Below, piece after piece: positions 23,901 to 38,700 of a stretch of 64,000 nt of DNA. Positions within the stretch are counted from its first letter, which is position 1. Each line of letters begins with the position of its first letter. Position numbers and translations under genes: made by a program. The notes under the pieces were generated by a model. The model was given only the letters and a program-made list of their open reading frames with translations, was not told the DNA's origin and searched no databases. Source of the stretch: Vanilla planifolia (lineage: Eukaryota > Streptophyta > Magnoliopsida > Asparagales > Orchidaceae); assembly GCA_023846275.1 (NCBI GenBank), contig CM043871.1:35122578-35186577 (forward strand), in the 5' to 3' direction.

Positions 23901-26900
23901 CTTAATTGATAAGAATAATTAAAATAAGGGTATGCCATAAATTGACACTTAGCATGAATTTTGATCATTCCATATTTGAGGAATATCTCTTGTCTACGTG
24001 CACTTTGAGCCACAAAGTTGATTTTACTTTCAATCTCTATAATTAACCAAGGAGTTTGCATGTCATGGTGATTGAAGCAAGAACAATGATGGAAATAGCA
24101 ACTCCATAACAAAAATGGTAAAGATATGAAGAATACGAGTATTCTAGATCCAAGTTTTCTATTGTAGGAGATCTTGTGTAGGTTTCTTAGCATTGTAAGA
24201 AGCTTATGCTTTCGAATGACTAGTTTTGAGAGCTCCATCTTGAAATTGAAAAGGTTGACACAACAAAAGAAGAGAATCAGCATTGCAATTGAAGCAGAAG
24301 TGGCCTTAAAAGGGATTGAAAGGCTTAGATCTTAATTGTTCTATGATAATTATACTAACAAGAATAGGGAAACTAGTTGAACAGAGAAAAAAGCTTTTTA
24401 ACATCAAAGTCAAAGTTAAATGTTAGTTGGTAGGTGCCATCTTTGAAAGCAATAAAGCAATAAGCATGAGTAGTTATGATAGCAATTAACATATGGGACA
24501 TGATAAATTACTAGTCATGTAAATTGACATATTTCATATATGAGTGCCCAATAGTACAACACGTAATCATGAAGCATGAGTAGTTATGATAGCAATTAAC
24601 ATATGGGACATGATCAATTGCTAATCATGTTAATTGCTAATAATGCAACATGTGAAATAAGTAAAACAAACTAATATGTAATAGATAATATTTTCATTTA
24701 AATTGTTTTTTATACTTTAAATGTTGGCCTAGGAGTGGTTATAGTTATTCTCCAATTATTTAGAGAAATTATCTCAATTATTAGAATAAGAAACAAACTA
24801 CATTAATGTCTGGGCTGCAAAGCTCGAGCATACTAAAAGGCATGGAAGATAGAGAAAAAATTATGTTTATTTTACATTGTTTTTCTCACATCTATATGTT
24901 TCTGATATTTCTTTCAATTCCATTTCTCATTTTCCATCATTTAATATGAATATGTTTGTACCATATAAAATGACACAATTATCTTAATTGTGTTGCTAAA
25001 TATTCAAATATGTAGGCTTGCTGTGAAAATTGGTGAAACTCTGTGTTGGACTGTATTGAACTCTATCAAGGCTCCTAACAAGGTTCTTTATATAACATCT
25101 CAACTTTCTTTGGTGAAATATTATCCCGAACTAATTTGATTTTGTCATTCTCTTGGCGGTACCTTCTTGTTTGTTCACCCATTCCAAAATTTCAAATCAA
25201 CATGTTTAGCCATAAAGTTCTTATGAGATCTAAGCCTAAATTGCCCACAAAAGATGCTTCACCATTTCAAGGCTTATGGCTTTACTTATATTGCTCAGGA
25301 TATTTTCTTTTATAACTAATATGGAACTTATTAATCCTCCTAGCTCCTATATTTCAGATGTTTTTTTAGTCTTTTCATCATTCTCGGGCTGCTAGTTGGG
25401 GGTTACACTCTACTTCGCTTTTCTTTAGCTGGAAAGAAACTGTGAAAATTGGTGCTTGGGTTTGGAGACTTTGGGTATGACCACAGGTTATTACATTCCT
25501 TTGGCATGTTTGCTACCTTGTTGTCCTTACTATAGATTGGCTCTATACTTGTAGGCTAGCTACCATTGGCACCTGTCTGTGTGAATGTCATGCTGTTGAG
25601 TCACTTGATCATGTCCTTTGGCCTTGCATGCATGCCATACCAATTTAGGCCAATGTGTTCCATAACACTAGTGCATCCCCCTCATTCTACTCGCTTCATG
25701 TTCTCCTATGTTGTATGGAAAATAACAATGGAAAGGTCTACTCTTCTTAGCTAGCTGCCTACATTGCCTACATCTTTGGAGAAACAAAAACTACAAGGTT
25801 CATGCTTGCCCAACTCTTAACCATGTAGTCTTTTATTGTCTCATCTTTATCAGTATTTCCACTTATTCTTCTTCCCCTTTGGGATTGGATTAAGAAAAAC
25901 TGTGATGCAACACCCTTTATGGATGGAAAGACGGGAATTGTCATTGTTATTCGGACTAGCCAAGGCCAACTGCTTCTCGTCATGGGTCAGACACTATATT
26001 CACAATCATTTATTGCCATGGAAGATCTTGCACTTGCCAAAGCGATAACTATTGGAGCTAATTACTTGCATCTTGGCATTTGTTCATCCAAGAAGCAACG
26101 ATTGTCAAGACTCTTTTCGAATACCGAATCACCCATGTGCTTCATGATGGAAATTCTGTGGTCGATTGGGTTGCTAGTTGGGCCCTTTTTATGACTTTTC
26201 ATGGGTTTGAGGCATGCTTCTATCTCACTTTTCCACTTCAATTTTGTATAATATTTTATGTAATCCACCTTAAGTTATTAATATAGGTTTCGGCCATAAC
26301 CTTTACAAATATAAACTATAAATATTGCTTAATAGACAAATAGTTAAGCATAAAATGAATCAACCAATTAACATGCTCATCAATTCAATAGATATATTAT
26401 GTATGGACAATGGAACCCCTTTATATAATATATTAAATTGCACTTTATGTTTCTATCACCTCAATTGTCAAGCCATTTCTTTTCATATCTTTTTTTCTTA
26501 TCAAATATAATGTCTTATAAATAATTTGAGATATTTATTATTGAACAAAATATGATTTTTTTTTAATTTTTTTCCAAATGTCTTTATAGGTGGGATGTTT
26601 GATAGAATGGATCTGATGATCATTTGACTGAACAATCCAATAGATTAATTTGACCATCTGATCAAGAACATTGCCTAACATTTTTAAATAGAATGGATCA
26701 GATGTCTCATCTTTCAAGATTATTCATTCAAGCATACGATTGAAAAACTACAAATAATGAACAAGAGCATGAGGTTGAATGCCAACATCATTTCTTAAAA
26801 ATAAACGAATAAAAATTTACTTGAACATCTTTTATAATTCTTAACTACTTTCTTAAGCTCAACAAACTAATTTGATCAAAACCAAATTAATTTGAAGATT

Positions 26901-29900
26901 AAAGCGAAATATAAACATAAGTTTCTATGTCCTAAGTTTTTCTCTCAATTGGAACTCTTCTCTTCCCTAACTTTACATTAGCTCATGCACTTATCCTCTT
27001 GAAACATCTGTCCTCTTTGTGCTACTCCTTTATTCTCCAACCTTGCCATTTTTCCTTATCCTTATATCTCCCTGCTCACTCCACATCAATGTGGGATGAT
27101 GAATAACTTGAATTATTTTTCATAAACTTATGCTTTCAACATTTTGCACAAATTCCAAATAACCTTTGATTCCAATGATAAAATTGTCATTGAATTCGTC
27201 CCTTCAAGACCATTTAAAAAATACCTTTATTTTAATAGTTTGAGTTGCTTAAAATTTCATCACAATGTTCGTTGTGCTCGATGCCAGACCAAAACTTTTC
27301 AGCTTTACCAATTAATCAAATGGTTGTGATTTTTAACATAAAAAAAGGCTTGAGCATTGTAGGGTTTTAGCCAAGTTGCTTTATTCGAGTTGTCCCTTTA
27401 ATAGAAATTCAGTTTCTCTATGTTTCTTTTCTTGCTAAAATCTTTGAATCTTTGAAGTTTGTTTTTTCTTTGTGAGAAATGCGTTTGCATGCCATATTGC
27501 ATTATGGATTTTATAATGCCAAGGAGGGTTTTTACTTAAGGTTATCTAAAAAGATGCAAACCTAGTTGTCTTTCCAATATTTGCATCTTAAACCTGCACC
27601 AGTTGAACTTTGTTGTCACAGAATTTATCTCCTTAGAGTTCAAGGTGAGATCATGGATCGAAATATGCATGGTATCATTGTGACTAAATTAGCTTCTTGA
27701 TGCTTCTTGTGTCGAGGGTTTTTCATTGTAAACAACATGATTACCATAGTCACTAATGACCAAATTGTATTGCTACTCCTTATCCTACATTCGATTCCCT
27801 TTGGTTGTAAATATGTTCACAATCCACAATCCCACTATGTGTGGCATCCACTAGAGCAAGTGGATCCTATTCAAAGAAATCCTTAGGATTGTTACAAATA
27901 TGAACCATAGGAGTTACTTAGGATGGGTGATACCACAAAACACTATTTTGTGGTGAATTAAAGTGTGGAAGAGGGAAATACTAAGTTTGCAAAAAATTAA
28001 GTTTATTTCTTGATTTAGATTTTTTATCCATGATCTTGAGCATGTCATTGAAAATAGGCATCATATTACTATTAGTGCATCATGTTACTATTGGGACTTG
28101 AGATGGTATGTCGATGAAATTAAAAGAGAAGCATCTGCATATTTCTTACCAAATTCTTCTCATGGATCAATGGCTATCCTTCCAAATGGTGTAATCATAA
28201 AACATATTCCATTGCTAAATTTGTGGAGTATCAATTGTGCTATGAAATGCAAGAGGATGGCGATATGTCCCATTCTACTTGTCGTGCTTGTTGAAAGAAG
28301 ATATACAAAGAGAGTTATTCTTAAGGAAATTGTTCATTGTTATGGAAGCATATTGGCTAGTTAGGTTCTGAGAAGATAGCTTAGCAGAGATATTTATTAG
28401 TAAGTCAAAATAATATCCAATTGTTTGGTAAGAGAATTATGAAACTATAAAAGCAAATCTCCTTAAAAGAATTCCAAGTTATTCTACTTCTTTTTGGGGT
28501 AAAGGGGGCTTTGTAGTGTAGTCAAGAAGAAGAAGAATGGTAGCTCCTTGATAAATAGTCATGGGTTTATAGTTATTACGAGGAGATTAGGATTTCAAGA
28601 TATTAATTGTTATGATCATGTGAACTTGTACTTGGCTGTAATATGCAAGATGGTTATAATTGTTCTATCTAACATAGTTCGTTTAATTGTAATAATTACC
28701 TAGTTGTTGTCAATAGAAGGGATGACCCCTTGAATTGGATTAGGTTCCTTCCTTAAGTTGTGGATGAGGAAGAGGTAATAGAAATGTAGAAAAAGGAATA
28801 TCGAGCTGACCCACATACACACCATCGTCACGTGTTAGAATATCTCTGTTTAAATGAACTATGTTAGGAAAGGGTTTGAAAGTTATTATCAAAATAAGAT
28901 TTTATAATAATTAAGAAGAGAGAATTGTAGTTGGAATGTTACCTTCGCTTCGTAGTGCTTCTCATTGGGATGGTACATTCATTGTCAAAAACATGCAATG
29001 ATTATGAAATCAAACCGAGGTTTACATATTCATCAGCCTTCTTGTTTTTTGGATTTTCTGCTTAGGTTTTGAAGAGGCGATTTATCTCTTGCTTAGTACT
29101 TTATTTATTATTGATTAGGAGATTCAATCTTGATCAAGAAGATAAAACCTATGTGGAACTCATGTTATGTAGGTTATTTGAACTATTTGTTTCTTATAGC
29201 TCTGATGGTGCCAATAGTAAGAATTCTAAATTAGGTAAAATGATTAAACTATTCAATCAACCTGTAGATTGTTTAGTTTAATTGTTGGGTTGTCTAAGAG
29301 ATGGGACTCTTGAATGGGATTAGTGACTTTTGTCCATTTTCACCTTAAACTCTTCTCCAAAGTGTAAGCCCTCCTTATTTGCCATGTTCTTCTTTGTGGA
29401 ATAAGCCTTTTAGGGCATTATCGACTAGTGTTTCATGTTGTCTATGGATATAATAAGGAGTGTAGATGACTGATGCTTCAATGATGGAGGTGGTATCATC
29501 GTTCTGATTAGGGTAGTGAGGCAAGAGGAAGCATTAGTAGTGGAGTTAGGTGAGCAAGTGATTGGGCATATTAGGTGTAATAGGCCTCTTTAGGTGATAG
29601 TTACGTTGGATGAATTTCTTTGTTGTGGTCAATAGTTATTGGGAAAGAGCAAACCGCGAACTTCTTTGGTGATTGAGGATGGCGAGGAATTGGTCTTTAT
29701 GTTATTGAGGATGATTTTGTTGTGTGAATGTCATCGTGATTGCTACTTTTAGCCATTTCCTTCGTCCGGGTAGGGGAAAGTTTGGGAGAAAGTATGAAGG
29801 TTGAAGAGATATATATTAATGAGAGCACAAAAAATATTGATATAAAAAATGGATTAGAAAAGGTCATCATCTAGAAGGGTAATATATATTGGATGTACGA

Positions 29901-32900
29901 AAGATGCTTCTAAGAACGAGAGATGAGCTTATCGTGAAAGGATTTTCAAACAAGGGAAAAACCATGTTGAATATTCCCTTTTGAATCTTCATTGTCTTCT
30001 TGTTTGAGCATTGGTAAGGAAGTTTTACAGTTTTTGTACCCTTCATCTCTTGATCGACAAAAGAGCCGTTGTGTATTGATACTAAAATGAACAAATTATG
30101 GCAATTGAGACTTGGGTATAGTGACTTCTCAATACTAAAAATACTTGAAATTAAGAAACATTTACTAATGATTGAAATCAAGTGTATGGTTTAGGATAAT
30201 TCCTATGGGCTATGGTTGATCCCCCAATTCTGTGTGAACGATCTCGTATGTGGTTGTGGCTTCATTACACTCATTGATCGTCCATGGCATGCTTGAAATT
30301 TCCTGTCATTTTTATAGCCTTTGTCGAACCATGACATGTTTATGGTTTGGATAAAAAGAATCATTTTTGCTCTTAATTGGGAAGACAAACTTGATAGATA
30401 ACAAACATTATATGTAGAGAAAAAAAATACACAAGAAAAATATAGTTAAATTATGGTTTTATTAGAGAAAAGCCATAATCTAACTCCATTTGTAGAGTTT
30501 ACTTGCAAGAAGCACTTTGGTGCCAAACACCTTTGCCCCCTTAATGTTTGTAATCTTATTCCTTAGTGTAAAACTTTGGTTTCTTCTATGGTTCACTCAA
30601 AGCCTTTATTTGATAAAGGGAGTAGACATGGTCAAGGATGGAATAAGATGACTAGCAAAAACAGAAGTGATGGTGTGGTGCAAGTGGAAGTTAGAGATGG
30701 GGAGATTGAGGGAAGCAACAGCGGATTGTTGTGGTCCTTGGAACACGGTGAAGGAGGTTTTGATATCAAATTGATGGTAAAGGAGGCAGTATAGTGAATG
30801 CTGCAATTGGACCTCAATCTAAGATTTGATACCAAATTGATTGCAAAGGAAGTAGGATGAGATCTTGCAGTGGGATATATAGTGAATGACAGTGGCTGTG
30901 ACAATGAGGTTATCCAAATCGCAATTTGGATTTCTTCGAATCATCATTCAAAAATTTAGATCACAATTTAGGAATGTGCATATATGCACAATGAAGGAAA
31001 ACATATTTTTAAAAAAAAAGTGATGTTTTACAAAACAATCTCCCTTTTTCATTCCAATAATAATGTATTTATAGACACAAATGATAACTTTGGACTAATG
31101 ACCAAAATTACTAGAATACTCCTACATAATAAAATAGTAAAAAATACAAAAATATGTAAAAATAACAAAAATTTTTTAATGGTCTTATATATGATACATT
31201 ATATCCTATAATGAATTAAAAATTCTAAATAAACAAGAAAAATAAAAAATGAGTCTATTAGATCAACTCACTTCGTCATCTGGATGTAACTTCTCTTGCC
31301 TTATGTGATGATGTTGGTGTGAAGTGGACATAGGCTAGCCATTGTTGGTTGTTATTGACATAGGTATAATGCATCTTGTTAGAGATTAAGGAGTTTATCT
31401 TTCTAAATTTAAGCTTATATTGGTTCATTTTGCTGGGTGAAAGGAGTTTCCAAGTCAACTACCTTGGAAGGTGGTAAAGAACATGGCAATTTGAAATTTT
31501 TTGCTTGGAGATATCACTTTTGGAGGAGATGGATTATCATCAACCTATTGTTTTCCATTAGAGGAAGAGCCTTTGTATTGGTTGGATTAATGCACACACA
31601 AAAAAATCGTTGATACCAAAGGAAAAAGTGTAGGTGGTGAGTACTCTTCATCCTCAATTGTGAGCATGATGAATCAACGGAGTCTCTTTGTTTTTTGTGA
31701 GGAGGGACAGATGATGAGAGATTAGACTTAGTCAAAGGATGAGAATTAAATTAGAATTTAGGAGCTGCTAAATTTTCGTAAGATTTGTAATTTTTTAAAT
31801 ATGTAAATAGCCCCTTACAATTAAAAAAGAGATCCTTGAGGGGATCAGCTCATCATCTTATCTCATCTCATCTCAACTTATTCTATGAAATCCAGTTAGG
31901 GAGGGTGGAGCAATCTAACATGCCTTTTATTATGTTCACTTTGTTGATGCGGCCCATGACGATGTCAGGTTGGTTGCTCCATGGTTGGCCCAAGTTGGGA
32001 TTAGTCTGCATCTAATTGATTCGCTCCCCCCTCAAATGTTTTTTGGCATTGGGTTAGTTATTCCATCACAAGTCCAAGATGGGATACTAATCTCTTTCTA
32101 TCTTTAGATACCCTCTTTCTCTCTTAGTGAAGACGTTTTATTTTTTGGGATTAATTCTTTCTTGATCTGTTTGATTCCTATCCTCTCAGACATTTCTTTT
32201 TTATTGACAATGAACCTTGTGCTATAATTATAGTTAACACTCTCAAAATTCAAATCAATCCCTGTTAAGGTAGAAAATGGAGAATGTAGAAATCCTTTTA
32301 TAATTCCCTTATGTTTATCTAGAAATGCTATGGTTCAATTTAGCAATTGCCTCATCAAATAAGATATCCAATTTTAAAAATTTTCAATTTTGCCAAGCTA
32401 GTACTGGAAATTTTCAAATTTGCCGATTGAACTTCAGACATTTTAATTGGAAAATTTGGCTATCTGATAAGCTTTAATATGCTTGATCGTCTATTGTGCC
32501 TTAACTTTTACATGCATAATGTCTTACTGTACTTGTACAGAATCTCCTCCGTGGATGATATATACATACATTATCTCTAGATGTACAACAACTGATTCAC
32601 ACTTTGTGCACCATTTGCTTTCAATCAATGGATGAACTGATTCTTGGACCTAGCATTTTGATTAATTTGTAGGAATTTTCTGTGGTTTTTTCCTTCGTGA
32701 TTTCTGGATCATGGATTTGAGAGCAGCATTTGAAAATCTTTGCCCATTTTTTAACCCCCTGATTGACTATAATTGCTCTCTAGGAATACTCCATCTCTTT
32801 CATTTTATAAATTTCAACATGAATAAACAGTATTTAAGACCTTTCAAGATTTAGTTTGCTTTATGTATTTATTCAAATTTGCGGATTGAATAAACAGTAT

Positions 32901-35709
32901 GTACTTTTGCTGCATAAAATGTCTTATGTTGTCTTTGGTTTGCCATCGACAGACTGACCTAGTTAGTGAGCCAGAGATCTCCTTGTTGATCAAGAAAATA
33001 AAGGTTAGTTGATCAACTCTAGTTTCTTTTCACTTGGCTTCTAGTCATTAACTATTTTTTTTTCTTCATGATATAAAAAGAATATCAATACAATGGCTCT
33101 TTTGAAGCGAACTTCATATGGTAAAGTTGATCTGAATTACGTTCTTGGCATTGGAGGTTTTGATTTAGAAAGGTTCTACTCTAAACTTAGAATGCATTCT
33201 TCATAGCTGCTTTGTTTGCTCTAAGCATGTGGTTTCACTACCTTGTTTCATGGATAAGAAATGGCACATTGGAATTTATTCATTTTAGAGGGCTTTTGAA
33301 GAAATACTGCACATATTACTCAGATTTGCACAATATTGAATCTGTCGTTCTATTATTGAAAAGTGCAGTTGCTGAATTGTTTCTATATGTTTGTTTAATC
33401 TAGGATTCTAGAAGTTGTTTTCCAATAAAGATATTTCTTATTCACGGCATAATACTTTTTAAGGGTTGCATCATCAGACTTCTGATGTGATGTTATTTCA
33501 AAGTAAAACGAGTCTATGTTTTTGTCACATTTTTGTTTATCAATAAATACTTTTTGAGTAATTAATTGTCTAGTGTGGCTGGCTTTGTACTCAAGTTGAT
33601 CTGGCACCAACAAGCCATCTACTATATTTGTGAATTTTTTGGACATTTAGGTCCTGAAATTCCTTAAATTGCTTTAATTTTTGGAATTCAGAAAATCATA
33701 CATTTGAAACAATTTTCTTCTACTAAACTATCAAATACAAATATGAAAATAGAACGAGGCAAAGTATGCTATGATATTGAGCATAAAAAAATTGGGCTAT
33801 GGGCATGACAACCTTAACCCGCATATGTACTACTGGATAAACGAGAAACCTTCCTTGCCCTTGGGGGTTTAAGGTTCTATCGTGCTATTCGCCTTGAAAA
33901 GGGAAAAAAGTGCTTACAATCTCCACTATCATTGGGTCACATCCATCAAAGGAGAGTTAAGGTTATATCTTAATTGTGGCCTCATTTCTAGTATATAATC
34001 ATTGTGAGGTCATTTGTTTAGTTCTCCACATTTGATGTGGAAAGGATCTTGAACAAAGAGCACTATAGAAATGTGAGAACAAAGAGGATTGTAGAAAAAT
34101 TATATTGTTTTCTCGTATATACTTCTATTTATAAAGTATTGTTCAAAAAAGCATTCTTGCTAAATGGTTGGTAATCCTTAGTTTACGTTTGTAACAATAA
34201 ATTGTAAAACTCTGATAGAGTTTAATTTTACAATTGGACAAAATTCTTCTCATTGTTCGTTACATGTGTTTGAGTGAAACTATGTCACCTCCTTCTGGTC
34301 TATATTTGATTATGAATAATTATTTTTTTGCCAATTTCCTTCATTTCTTTTAACATTGTCTCCTTTTATTTTGAATCTTCAAGAGTTTCATGAATTTCTC
34401 TTAGCATTTCAATCCTATAAACTTTAATAGCAAACTCCTTAAAATTATTTAATAATTTTGAAATTTAATGTTTAGTACAAGTTTTTACTTCCTTATTACG
34501 ACAAGAACATCCAAGTCATCTGCTCTATTAGCTTCTAAATATACCTCTTCCTTTTCTTATGACTTTGTAATAAAATGATCTACCAACATTTGAGATTCAT
34601 GATACTATATTATTGCTTTTGTTCTTTTGGAGTAAATCAAGATTTATTGTGTTAAATTTTTCACTTCAACCTAAGGTTTAAATAATACTAGGCTCAAGTT
34701 TATATAACCTAAGTATAAGTACGAAAATAAGGGAACTTTAATGTTTGCCTCTTTGAGAATAGAATTTTCATCAAATAAGATATCACATGAAGCAAAAAAA
34801 TATTTTGAAGAAGGGGAATAACATTTATATTTTTTTATAATGGAGAATAACAAACACAGACTGTCGCAAGAGTTTTGTGATCAAGCTTACCTTTATTAGG
34901 TTGGACATTATGAACCAAGCGGATGCACCTAAAATACAAAATAGAAGAGTGTTAGGATCCTTAGGGAAGATCCACTACAAGTTAAGGGTTTTAATATGAT
35001 TGAATGGAAGTTTTTGTATGGAAGATGATTAATGAGGTGTGCTTTCACCTGGGGAAATCACATGTTAATTTTAGTATATTATATGCAATTCTCAAGTTGG
35101 AATGTGTGTTTAGTAGACTGTCTCTAAATACAAAATGGAAGAGTGTTAGGACCCTTAGGGAAGATCCACTACAAGGGTTTTAATATGATTGAATGGAAGT
35201 TTCTGTATGGAAGATGATTAATGAGGTGTGCTTTCACGTTGGGAAATCACACGTTAATTTTAGTATATTATACGCAATTCTCAAGTTGGAATGTGTGTTT
35301 AGTAGACTGTCTGCACACTCTCAGTGCTTTGCTTATGCAATGAAACTTACCTCGCAATCGTGGGTTTGTAGCCCCACTTAAATTTTTTTAAAAGATTTTA
35401 ATAAACTTAGCTTTTCAAAATTCATGTTTTGCAATTGAAGGAGAATATAAAAATACATGAATAGCTTTTAAAAATACTTTATTTAGGACTTAAAAGCAAT
35501 GCAAATATAACTTGATTACATGAATGAATAGTTCATGAGAACATAGAAAATTAGGTTTTTTGTGAAACATTTAGCCAAAGCATCTTTTTATTTAATAAAC
35601 CTAAGTATCTTGTAATATTGAAAACCTTAGGTTAATTTGTGTTTTTCTTAAGCTAATTTAGGCTTTTAGATAAAATATTGTCATGTCTAAATGCTTCTTA
35701 AATGATGAA

Positions 35710-35763
<54 letters not shown>

Positions 35764-38700
35764 TGCAATTATATAGGTACAACTAGTTCTTGTTCAAACT
35801 ATTATAGTAAATCAAAGCTTGATCTCTTGCATAAGTTCCTTGGAGCTTTGCAACTTCATTTGATCATAAACTATGTTTCATCTTTCTTGGAGTTTCACAT
35901 GATGTGTTTCATTTCCTTGAACTAATTGGTGCATAAATTGAATTTTGTGGTTAAGCTCTTCTTGATTCTAATTACAACTCGAAATTCACTCACTAGATAG
36001 AAAATAGATCGCCACAAATGGCATCTTAAAATATTTTTTTATTATTAAAATCACACATGTCTAGTTAGGCTCATGAGACTTAATAGAGAGTTGTGAAAAC
36101 TACTGAATGGGATGGCAATAGTTTATTAAAGGGGCATAGTATTGCAAAACTTTTGATGGAAGATGATTAATGAGGTGGGTTAAGTAAGAGTGGCTTCCCT
36201 CTGAAATGGATACGGTGCTTTACTAACAAACATGATGAACCTTGCAACCTCAAATAATAGTTTTTTCTTTTTTGAACTCTATTATTTTTGGTGTAGGTAT
36301 TTGTGCTTTGGTATAGTATACATTTGCTTAACAAGATATTAGTTACATTATTTGTATAGAGAATATGAATAAAGAATTAGAAAATATTTTTGTTGACTTA
36401 TTAAAATGGTAAAAAATAATTATGATTTCTAATTTTTCTTTCATTAAATACACCCAACGAATGTAAGTGTTATTATCAATTACTTATGGTTAGATTTGTT
36501 ATTATAGATGGATCCCACATACATTATTATGAATAAGATAAACTAGTTTTGATGGTTTGTAAGGTTGAGGAGGGTAATATGTTTGAGATTTGGCAAATTG
36601 ATCAAATATTGAGGGTATAAATATTTCAAATGAGAAAAACCTAATTGTCTTAATCAATTGTATTAAAATTTAACATTTGAATTAGAAAACTAGATAAAAT
36701 AGTTATTGTTTTAAACTTTTGAAAAGAGTTAACATCGGATAGATAGTTAAAATTATTTTTTCCCTTGGGATTGTCAATCATCCGTAACAAAGCCAAATCT
36801 TGAAATTTATAGCCATAAATAACAAATGTTATAAAACTATTTGAATTTTTGGTTATCTTAAAAATAGCAACGATACTTTAAATTTGAAACATAAAATATT
36901 GAATTTAATTTTGAAGTTAGAAGATATCATGTTTCCACGTTCTATAACCTTAAACTTTGACTCACCTATTATATTGCTCGTTATAATCTGCTTACAAGGT
37001 CTATAATTCATAAGCACCATTATAAAATTTATCCTATGTTCAGATGCATCGTTGTCTACATTCCACTTATGACATAAATTTTTATAAGAGAGAAAGGCGA
37101 AAATTAACTTTGGTTTATCTCTTTGAGTTGGAGGAGCAGTAGAATTTAATGACATATGTTTGGAGTCTTAAATACCTTTTTGTAGGATTTGGTAATTTTT
37201 GAGGCACATCCATTTGTTTTGTGTTAAGTGGTTTTGCAATTGTGATGTATTTTGTCATGTATAGTCTTATTTCTTCTTTAATTTCATGCCATCCAATCTA
37301 TTGGGTTATCCTTGATTTTCCAATAGATATTCTTTAAATGATAAGGTTTATTATAGTGCTCATATCATAGCTTCTCATCCTTTTCATTTTGTGATTTTAG
37401 ATATTCCTTCGACAATTATTTTATATTAAAGTCAATCCATGAGATATAACATCTATAATTCTTAGTATTATAAAATATGAAGTTAGATGTCTACACAAGA
37501 GAGGGGTTGAATTATAAAAATCGTAATCTCAATAGTAATAAATAAAATAGTGAGTCTTTTGAGATTCTTAATTGTTCTTAAGATATTATTTTAGAACTTC
37601 TAATTGTAACACCTTTGTGTGAAGAATGATATAAGAAAAGTATATAAGAGATTTTTAAGTGTTTAATCTAAAATCAAATCAACATGTATAACTGGCCAAA
37701 TAGTTAATCAAACACTAAGAAACACTTCAGCAAATGTGGTAAGCAAAATCTCATACTTTGATCTAAAGCGGCTTACAAACACTAAGTTGGGCAACCTTAC
37801 AATTGTGGACCAAATCACCGCACACTTCATCTTAGATGAGTTTACAAAGTTGGCCAAATGACTCTATAATCACCAGGTGGAAAGACCCTACAAGAATGGC
37901 TAAAAGACCCAGTAAAAATCAAATTCAAAGTTCCACAATGTGATAAAAGAATGTAAAGCTCAAAGATATAAGTCATGTAACCTAACAATAAAACCAAATG
38001 ATATACTAAATCAATATAAAACAATTTAGAAGATGTATTTAACCTAGCTAAATGCAATATTAGCTTAAAAGAAGGCTGAGAAGGATGGAGAGTATTCTTG
38101 ATTGTTGTTGTCTTAACTTTTTCTCCAAATCCTCAAGAATGATAATGTTTTTCAAGTGATATCGTTTTCAAATGATTTGCTAAATTCATTAGCCATTATA
38201 TTATATTTGGATCTTTTGATAGCTTTTTATGATAACTCTTAATGGCTCTAAATATCCTTAACAACTTTCTAATTGTTATATTAATATATTCTAAATTCTA
38301 ATCAAACTAGTTATTACTTATAGAGATGAACTAAATATTTCATAAGTTCCAAAGACCTTGCAATATGCTAGCTTCTAAATTTTATTAAATGTATTAAACA
38401 TTAAATATTAACATATCGTACTTAATTCTTAGGTTTAGTCATTTGCTATAGTAAATAAACCTAAAATGAACTATACTTTAGGAATAATCTGCTGTATTTT
38501 ATTTTTATGATTTAGGTATTCCTCTCAGCATTTAATCTATCCCCTAGTATACTTATTAAATTGAACTAAGCATATTGTATTTTATCTTTTAGTTTGAGGT
38601 ATTCCTATTAGTACTCTATTAGTCTCTCAAAATAATTGTTAAGTTGAGCTAAATGTATTGTTCTTTAGAGTCAATGTATTATATTTTATATTCATTTTGA

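Larger units (their letters stand above)
21549..32952 (+). other. CobW intron 3 (11404 bp)
   Basis: GT-AG intron splitting the NK|TD guanine motif. Contents: a 110-bp partial duplication (24462-24650), a LINE 3' fragment (25.0-26.3 kb), LTR-like sequence on the - strand (30.74-31.25 kb) and long AT-rich stretches (21.6-24.4, 26.3-30.7, 31.3-32.9 kb) in which I see no identifiable gene. Confidence 0.88.
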
